Below are positions 56,356 through 64,000 of a stretch of DNA of 64,000 bases, one piece after another. The stretch is from Carettochelys insculpta (Eukaryota; Chordata; Testudines; Carettochelyidae): NCBI RefSeq assembly GCF_033958435.1, contig NC_134138.1, positions 210,871,298 through 210,935,297 on the forward strand, in the 5' to 3' direction. The translations under genes were made by a program, and so were the position numbers. The notes under the pieces are model-generated. The model searched no databases. It saw nothing but the letters and a program-made list of their open reading frames with translations, and had not been told where the DNA came from. Position 1 is the first letter of the stretch; every line of letters begins with the position of its first letter.

Positions 56356-57282
56356 GATTAGAGATCAAATTTCAAGTCTGGATTGTGACTGAAATCCTAA
56401 CAGAGCTAGCTTTGATCCAGTCTCCCAATCCAAATGGTAGAAAGATCATGATAACAGCTTCGTAGGCCCATTAAGAAAATGGGGACTTGCAATTCAAACA
56501 GGTGGCCTTACCTGCAGAAAATATATCATAATACTCACTGCTCCACGGCGCTTGTGTGTGCGAATCTGCTATTCTACTGAACTGTGGAGAGGTGAAGAAA
56601 GCAACAGGGCCGGCAGAGACAAGGAAGGTAACGGCAGCGCCCTGTTAAGGAGGGAACTGCGGGAGCTGAAGCTCCAGGCCTATTGCCAGAATAGGCCAAT
56701 AAAAATGGGATCTAGATCCTGTAATTGCAGATTTTGCAAGTCATAAAGCAAGAAGAAGTAACATCATAGACATTTTGCTCTTTACGTGTTTTATTTTATT
56801 AAAATAAAAATTATGAAATCATAAAAATTGTTATTGTTTTGAATTCTAATGTGTAGTGTAGGGCCATCAAAAATTCTAAGTTCCAGGCCCTGGCTAACAG
56901 CCAGACCACATTCATGTGAGGATCCTGGGAGCAGGGAGAAAGTGTATGTCACTCCCTGGCAATGGTAGATTAAGAACACAGGGAAGAGGAAGAATGGTAC
57001 CTTTCGTAGGTCAGAATAATGGTTACAGACTAGTTTTCACTTCAAATCCCAGAAGTTATAGTGTGCCTTTTCCAACTTACAGTATCAAACACAGTCTTGA
57101 GAACCCTAAGACCTGGAGTAAGTAAACTTACAAAAGAAAGGAGAACCTTGCCAATTTTATTTGCCCAGTTTGGTTATTTTAACAGATTCCTCCAACTAAT
57201 AAAATATTAGGAATTTCAGTTGGAAAGTGCATCTTGAAACTAAGGTATTTTAATCAACACATGTCGCTCTGAAAACTGTATG
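56356..57282. other. unassigned sequence
   Basis: A 64-codon frame at 56552-56746 has a Cys-rich end (CNCRFCKS) but no recognised domain. Confidence 0.4.
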
Positions 57283-57319
57283 AAGAAAGAAAGAAAGAAA
57301 AAAAGAAAAAGAAAAGCGC
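57283..57319. repeat. GAAA-type microsatellite
   Basis: Purine-only GAAAGAAAGAAAGAAA run grading into A-rich sequence. Confidence 0.85.
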
Positions 57320-57940
57320 ACAATACAATCAAAACACTTTATGGAGATAGATTTGGAAAAAAATTCTGTTGGAATTATACAGAATATACAAAAATCATTC
57401 ATCACATACTATGCACTCTCTCTCTCTGGTGTTAATTTACATATATATGCACATACAAAATGAATGACTTTTCTTTAAAGCCTCTAAAAACTGTCAAAGA
57501 TTAGTACTCCAATTGCAGTAGCTAACAATGGCCATTAGAGGGAAACATTGTTTAACAGTTGAGGATTTAGTTCCACTATTCAATTCATTCAGTGCAATTT
57601 CTCCCTGCTTATCTGAACCCTACCAAATGGGCTGTTCAGAAAGTAAAAGGACAGTCTCAATCCTCATTAGGATGCTAGTTTTGAAACCTAAACTGTTTCA
57701 ACTTTTAACAAGAAGGATACTAAAGATGGTGCTACTAATGGGATTTAGTGTGATGGATGGATGGAGCCAAGTGACAAAATCCTGATATTAGAACCAGACA
57801 CAATAGCAGTGGACATCATAAAAGAAAGCATTCACTGTAGCACTTTCTAAAGAGAAGGACAACTTTCCAGAGATACCTTAATTTAAAACATTTTACTGTA
57901 AAACAAAAACAGCCCAGTAGTCATCAGATCAAATTGTTGT
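57320..57940. other. unassigned AT-rich sequence
   Basis: No supported feature. Confidence 0.45.
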
Positions 57941-58495
57941 CTAGCAAGTAAAAATGATGATCTGTAACAAGAGAAGCAGAAATGTATGCTGTAAAGTACC
58001 CTTTACAATCTCCTTGATCATTACAATTGGCAAAATACAGCATAATGTGCAAAAATATATATAGAATGTCCTCTTAGAGATTACACAGCATCCTGGATTC
58101 TGTCCAGCAGTTTCACTGACAGAAGTACAAAACGAGTTGGTAAGTATAAGCTCACTGTAATTCCCCCTCCTTTTTAAGCAAAGGGGAATAAGTTTATTGA
58201 TCTTGACACTTTCCTGATTTATTAGAGTGTTGATATCCGATCCTTTTGTGTAATTTGGCAAGTGATCAATAGAATTACCTATGGTGCAGGCAGTTTCACA
58301 TTGACTGGCAGAAGGTAAAAAGGAGTAATACCAGATTAGGGTTTTAGCTAAATTAGCAGTGGAATGATATTTTAGTTTCATAAACCAGATTGAAGAACAG
58401 TAAGTGGACTGATAATTATGATGGCAGTTCATGGGAGCAATTCTGCCAATGTGAAATGGTTTTATTAAGTAGAGCAAATATGTAGGCTTTTTCAT
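57941..58495 (-). other. unrecognised 184-codon open frame
   Basis: This is the longest open frame in the AT-rich, apparently unique part of the window. The conceptual product starts MKKPTYLLYLIKPFHIGR, contains several Cys (including LCCILP) and ends in a hydrophobic, Leu-rich stretch. I recognise no domain, transposon motif or signal peptide, and no promoter or splice context supports it. On the plus strand a consensus-like donor GTAAGTAT lies at 58140-58147 within the same interval. It may simply be chance; expression or conservation would be needed to call a gene. Confidence 0.15.
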
Positions 58496-58554
58496 CTATA
58501 CTGCTACTGTAATTTTTTAAATTAATTATTCCTGTTTTGGACAGAACATGGGCA

Positions 58555-58665
58555 TGGACACAGTCAAAATGGGGCATATAGTCACCGATTCGGCAAATAC
58601 TTACTCATATGCTTAAATTGACACATGTGTAGTCCCATTGAATGCAATATTTTTTGCAGGATCAG
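58555..58665. repeat. ancient interspersed repeat piece
   Basis: CACCGATTCGGCAAATACTT, TCATATGCTTAAATTGAC and GTGTAGTCCCATTGAATGC follow the order of an old, widespread amniote repeat also seen at 59945-60065. Confidence 0.4.
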
Positions 58666-59944
58666 GGGTATAGTTTGTATGCGTTTTGCATGGATGATTA
58701 CATAGGTATTTGTGTAGCCAATAAAACTGTTCTAGAATCCACACAATGCCTCTGCAATTACTTAAATATATGTTGGTTTAAAAACCCACAAATTTCCTGG
58801 CCTCAGTTTGCCCCTTTTCTGAAATTAATAGTCACTAAAATTGCAGTTGCTCAACCCATCTCTAAACAAGAAAACATTTTACATTTGATTAACAGAGACA
58901 CCTCCTCATCAAGATTTGTTCTTTAATACTGCTTTTATTTCTTCATGTTTTAAAACTGCAAATGAAATATGATACTCAGTAAGTAAAAAAATTCTACCAC
59001 AATTAAACACATTATCAAATTAGATAAGTAGCACTGTCCTCAAAACACTTTGTTCGAAATATGAAATCCTTGAACTTACAATGCTGTGAATTAACACTTT
59101 TTTATTATTATTAAGAAAAGGCTTGGCTTTTCTGTATGCGTTAAGACTGACATATTGTGCAATAAACAGCAATCAGCCTAAAGATGCTATATTAAACAAA
59201 CCAAGTTTTGTTTTGCTAAACTAAGCAAAATTAGTTGAATGCCCTAAGTAATAGTTGCTGGTATTTTTTTCTAAATTATTTCTTCACTTGTTTTTGTGTC
59301 TATGCATAAATTAAAAATCTGCTGAAATTTATTATTCATCTGAGATGTAATTAATATGCAAAATTATGCAAATTAAGATGCAATTAGGCTTCAATTCTCT
59401 AGTGGAATTTTCCATTATAATTTAATACAAAGTAATAGAGTAATTGGTGTCACGTGTAATTACGGTTACTCACGTGTACTTGCAGACGTGAAAATGGTGT
59501 GGTATATGTTAGTTATCCTATGCAAATGTACCATACATTCTCTTAATACTTTGGGACTAGGAAAACAAAGATTGTCTTAGAAAAGAAGAGTGAGTAAGTA
59601 GTGACCCCTTTTTCTTGTCATATACAGTCACTTTCAAGAACAGGAATAATTGTACTTGATTTTGCTGCAATTATTCTTTAGAATTTATAAATAGGTACAT
59701 GATGTTGTCATATTCTGCTTGTTATTTTAAGTGTGTACAATAGCAATTATCTCTGATAATCCAAAAACTGACAATGAATATTATACACAAAGATTTTGAG
59801 ACCCATAAAATAAGATGCACACAAGTATGTCACCCCAAATATAATTGTTTAAATATTGTATGCAGTGAGGATTTGTTTGTTTTCTTGCCTCTTTCTAGTG
59901 CAGAATAGTAAACTACACAGAGAAAAGCAGAGTAATGTGAATAT
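58666..59944. other. AT-rich, apparently unique sequence
   Basis: 59330-59490 is dense in TAATTA, ATGCAAAT-like and CACGTG words; see findings. No coding potential seen. Confidence 0.4.
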
Positions 59945-60065
59945 CATGACGTAGGGCCTGACCTTACAAAAACTGATGGATGTTAGTACCTTTACTCATG
60001 TGAGTAATTCCACTGAAATAAAGTTATTCACTAGTGCAAGACTTCAGATAAGTATAAGACTTTAC
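59945..60065. repeat. ancient interspersed repeat piece
   Basis: GGGCCTGACCTTACAAAAAC, CTTTACTCATGTGAGTAATT and CCACTGAAATAAAGTTATTC match the relative at 58555-58665 loosely. Confidence 0.4.
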
Positions 60066-61149
60066 ATGATCAAGCTCTTAGTCTATACGCGGTGTCAATA
60101 CACTTGTCTAATTACACCATTCTACATTTTATTCCCAACGTTTTTTCAGTTATTTTCCTTCCATAAAGTTTGATTCATACTTTTTCACTTACAGATTAGA
60201 CAAAGCACACAAATAATCTAGACCCCAGAGTTTTTCTTATAACTATAAATTCAACATTACAAAATAGGCAGATTATTGTGTACCTGGGTTTATTTAAAAG
60301 TCAAATAAATAAGGGACAGAAAAAATAGATTTTCATATACTACTGTAACTGTAGAATAAAACAGAAAATGTCTAAGATGCAGTCATCCTCAGCCTGGAGT
60401 CCTAACAAATTATTTCCTCATGGGAGCTGTCACCTCCTATTTTGTTTACACCCTAAATGCACACACACATACCAGAAATATGCATGAAGAAGAAGAGTGA
60501 GTCTGGATAGCTTTGACTGCTAAATCAGTTTGCATATTAACATTTTACTTTTACCATATTCCTTATGCCTTATTTTTAACTCTGATCGAAACTTTTTTTT
60601 CATTCATGTTATAAATATAATAGGGATGAATCGATAGACAGAGGGGTGAGATAGAGGGAAGTTAGAATGATTTAACACAATGCATATACAGCTTCATTGT
60701 GTTAAACTAGTTCCTCCTTTTTCTTTTTTTTTTTTTAATTTTTTTTCCCATTTGCTTTTACTGCCACTGGCTAATTATTTAAAGGAAAAGGCATCTATAT
60801 AAGAAAATAAAATCTACCATTAATCTCTTGTGCTGCACCCTTTCCTCGCCCCACCCATTCATCCATATGTAGCTTTCCCATTCACTCTGGTAATACTACC
60901 AATTACCATGCAGTCAGGACTATTCATATTCATATTAACATCTCACTGTGGACATTTAAGCTACACTCTGCGCAACACTCATACCTTAAACTACACCTAT
61001 TACACAGCTGTTGTACAATTATTGTAAATGAAGTATACAATATGGGACTCAGCTTGTATAATAATTTGTAATCAGTGATAGGGGAAAGAGATTTTTGTGC
61101 ATTTCTGCCCTGCATAATTTTGGTCTACTTCTTTTGCCTCCTTCCCTGT
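60066..61149. other. unassigned AT-rich sequence
   Basis: Includes a T-rich run at 60715-60747. No supported feature. Confidence 0.45.
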
Positions 61150-61325
61150 CTCCGGGGTTTGATTCTGATGAATGGTTATCTACACCAGTTGAGAATTTAT
61201 TTCTAGAACTATATCTATCGAGGTTCTTATTTTGTTCTCACTCACACTAGTCTGACACCAGAGTAATCCAGAATATAAATTGAATTTCTTGTGATTTACA
61301 CCAAAGTGAGATCAAGATCAGACCT
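61150..61325. repeat. ancient interspersed repeat piece
   Basis: GGTTTGATTCTGATGAATGG, CCAGAGTAATCCAGAATATA and GTGATTTACACCAAAGTGAG form a decayed inverse-repeat layout of an old amniote element. Confidence 0.4.
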
Positions 61326-61906
61326 CAAATATATAGCTATCCATACTACAATAAGATGATCAGGAGAGGTCAGGACAGAATCATTCCATATGGCATTACT
61401 AAATGTGATGGGGAGTTTTTTTGTTACGTGTTGATATCTGATATATCAGGTAGTCACTATTTCCACAGGTAAAAGATTATATACTTGGTGGATCAACAGT
61501 CTAATCTGGTGGCAAATCTTGTGTTAATAACATGGTAAATGAAAGTCATTATAATAATATGCTTTTACACTTTGGAGCTGTCCATGACTCACTTGCATTT
61601 GGGATGAATTCATTATTTATGAATGGTGATGTCATATATGCAAACATGTATCAAACCTCTACACCAAACTGTGCATGTATATTTCTCAGATACACTATAG
61701 AAAATCTACTGTGGAAATATTTTGGAGAGTTTAAGAAAATGTAATTTAAGCATTTTTGACTGCAGTCTCTTTAAAATGTGATCTTCATTTAGGAATGTGA
61801 CAATCAGGATGTCACAATAGTCAGTAAATATTCATATATATATAGTCATATAACATACAGAATAACACACAAGATGCATTCACTCTCTTAATTTTCATAC
61901 TAAGAT
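61326..61906. other. unassigned AT-rich sequence
   Basis: No supported feature. Confidence 0.45.
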
Positions 61907-62022
61907 TGCCAGTTTTGGTTAAATATAGTCCAAGAGGTTTCAACACATGACATAATCTTTAATGAAAGCTTAATCTTTAACTCTTGTAGACTTCAGCACA
62001 ATCTTAGAATGTTGGCAATTGT
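61907..62022. repeat. second copy of the 14201-14326 repeat
   Basis: ATTGCCAGTTTTGGTTAAAT, AGAGGTTTCAACACATGAC, AATCTTTAATGAAAGC and GAATGTTGGCAATT line up with the first copy in the same order; ends are inverse (TTGCCA and TGGCAA). Confidence 0.6.
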
Positions 62023-63308
62023 ATTTTATACTGCCTTGATCCTCATTCTCCCTTTCTAACACTTTCCCCATGTTGTCACTTCTTCTAGTTGTGTTTTCCT
62101 AACTTAGGCCCTGGCCTGCAAGCCCTTTTTAGTGTTTCACCTGCAAACATTTCAGCATGTAGCTAAATTCTATTCTGTGTAGATTATTGAGGATTTAGTT
62201 GGTACTATGTATATGCAAAAGGTGGCTTTTCTAAATATACATTTTCAGGATCTGGACCTCAAGCTGTAAGTCTCTGAGGCAGGAATTCTGCCTTTACTAG
62301 CTTTGTGAAGTATCAGACACCTCTACCATGCTATATTAGTATTAAACGGAATAACTTGAATGTATGCTCTTTTTTCTTATGAGTTCATATGACATATAGA
62401 GTGGGGTTCTCCCCCTTTCTTCTTTCTTCCTTCATATTGAAGGACATGCCCAAAGTCTACAAGCATCCTATCTGAGGGCCTAGTCACCCAGTACACATTT
62501 ATTCGTTTCCACACTAACAGCACCGCTTTCAGCATTATTGCTTCTCTTCTCTCCTTTTCTTCATTCTTTTTAGAAGTCATTCCTTGCTTCGGTCTGTGAC
62601 ATCAGGGAAGAATAACTGACTGACTGACTGCATGTTTGCTCCCAACACAAGTCAATCTGTTTGTCTGTGTCTGTAGTTCCAACCAGTGTGGGTTCCCATT
62701 TTATATTAAGGACTGAAGAGGAAATGGGGATCACTTGCTTGATGTTTTTATCACTCACCTTTGTTTCTGCAACACTGCAAGTCACATACATCAGTCCATG
62801 GCAAACTGACAGCAGGACAGAGAGACTTTTACACTGCAAACCCTTCTAAACTGAGTAATGAGTTAAAACGCACTACTATCTGTCAATAGGCTTTTTGGCC
62901 TATAGTGTTTGAAGCAAGTATGAACTAACATCTGGAGGACAAGAGCCCAAAGAATAGCATACAGCACAATATCTGCTAACAAAGATATCAGTCCCAAATA
63001 GGCTTGAATGTGCCCAGAGACCAAATTATGGACTTTGCTTCCTACAGCTGTTCGCTTTGTATTAAGTTTGGGTTTATTTGTTCAATAGTGTGGGAAGTGT
63101 GTATGGCTGGCTGTTCGGTAGACAAAGGATGTTTTTCATTAGGCCTCTTAATCTGTCAACTTTCACAAGTATCAGCAGACACAGAAAGACCATTTTCTTT
63201 TGTAGAAAGCCCTACATTTGCAGATTATAGATTAATTTTCAGAGTGTTTCTTCAAAATAAAGCCAACATTACCAAAGTTGGACAGCTAGGGTTTGGCACT
63301 TAGTAAAC
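62023..63308. other. mostly unassigned
   Basis: 62262-62340 (AAGCTGTAAGTCTCTGAGGC, GGAATTCTGCC) may be kin of 17925-18010. The rest holds only short frames. Confidence 0.35.
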
Positions 63309-63760
63309 TGCGGCTATGGTAACGCTACAGCGCTCTGGGAACAGAAGTCACAGTTGGAAGAGATTTGCCGACAAAGCTGCTGTCGACAGAGCGCAGCCAC
63401 CCATTAAAAGCATATTGAAAGAGAATTCTGCTCTCTTGACACAGCAGCCAGACTGCCTGGCTGAGCTCTCGACAAAACAGGCACCCGGAAGCATAGCAGG
63501 CAGAGCTGCCCATTGTTGTGGATGCCCTGTCTGTTGAGAGAAGGCCCTGGTTGAGAGCTTTCACGCAGCTTTTTTCTTGACAGAATCTGTTGACGACAGT
63601 GTTATGCCTCAAAGCTTTGAGGCAGAATGCTGCCAGTGAAAGTGCTCTGTTTTGTCCAGATACTGTCAACAAATCCCATTTTGTGTGTGCATGCTCCACG
63701 AGTTTTGTGAACAAAACCAGGGTTTTGCTGGCAAAACATGCTAATGTAACTGTAGACTGT
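63309..63760. mobile_element. TTGACAGAA-type MITE
   Basis: Left CGGCTATGGTAACGCTACAG and right ATGCTAATGTAACTGTAGAC are decayed inverse ends. GCTGTCGACAGAGC, TCTTGACAGAATC and AGTGTTATGCCTCAAAGC inside match 20820-21214 (GTTATGCCTCAAA there). Open frames inside are chance. Confidence 0.6.
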
Positions 63761-64000
63761 CTGAGTTCCAGGAATGCTTAGCACTCACAGATCTCTAAGT
63801 TATCTCAGTGAAGTGGACCTTCTATCTACTTCTGCAAAACTCCCTCTGCAAAGGAGAACGGAGTGGAAATTCTGTTTGATGTAGTTTTAACTCCTATGCA
63901 GATAAGTTTTTAAACAGTGAGAGATAAGGAATATATAATAGAATAAAACTATATCCCCTGTGTCTACCCTTTCTGCACATCCTCTCTGGGTAACCCAAAA
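63761..64000. other. unassigned window end
   Basis: No supported feature. Confidence 0.4.

Noticed and set aside
56552..56746. Small protein with a Cys-rich end (CNCRFCKS)
   Set aside because: Too short, with no recognised zinc-finger spacing or supporting context.
63325..63714. 129-codon minus-strand frame
   Set aside because: It lies wholly inside a TTGACAGAA-type MITE and matches no protein known to me.
1..64000. A bacterial-type defence system or operon
   Set aside because: Gene density, CR1/Penelope/Harbinger content, GT-AG introns and microsatellites all indicate a vertebrate genome.

Overview
This window looks like non-coding DNA from a vertebrate, most probably a turtle or another non-avian reptile. 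The organism is inferred from the repeat content: CR1 non-LTR retrotransposons (long copies with two kinds of 3' end), Penelope-like elements with GIY-YIG-type tails, PIF/Harbinger and hAT DNA transposons, many fold-back MITEs ending in GGCTnnGTCTACAC, and old MIR-type SINE sequence. I could not identify a host protein-coding exon, rRNA, functional tRNA, CRISPR array or bacterial-type operon. Nearly all readable protein is decayed transposon protein, so the segment is intergenic or lies inside a long intron.

Layout. 1-4600: MIR remnant, several MITEs, and a large inverted duplication (arms 2481-3331 and 3741-4574). 5375-10690: pieces of one LINE family and two CR1 copies; one LINE fragment (9601-10333) is nested in CR1 with an 11-bp target duplication. 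10682-16935: a Penelope-like element with direct terminal repeats whose interior was inverted between two MITE copies, an LTR-like stretch, a palindromic Penelope-like copy and a CR1 3' end. 18140-21214: L2/CR1-like scrap, a truncated Harbinger with a spliced but dead HARBI1-like transposase, and a TTGACAGAA-type MITE. 21215-26687: mostly unique AT-rich DNA with an ancient CR1 and an LTR-like GC-rich block. 26688-30314: a 3.6-kb palindromic element with internal tandem repeats. 30962-33118: a second Harbinger carrying only the Myb/SANT gene. 34316-44918: CR1 copies, Tigger-like pieces and a Penelope-like element inserted in a CR1. 44919-50603: a MITE-rich block that includes a fold-back hAT pierced by three MITEs. 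50604-64000: mostly unique AT-rich sequence with scattered old repeats and one more MITE near the end.

The genes do not form a host pathway. The useful biology is transposon history: autonomous-type sources (Harbinger transposase and Myb/SANT genes, CR1 and Penelope reverse transcriptases), the short elements they may have mobilised, a nesting order that gives relative ages, and several inversions or inverted duplications with MITEs at or near their junctions. I see no convincing new biological system; the best leads are the MITE-bounded inversion, the fold-back hAT and the 3.6-kb palindrome. Family names come from recognition by eye, not from a database search.
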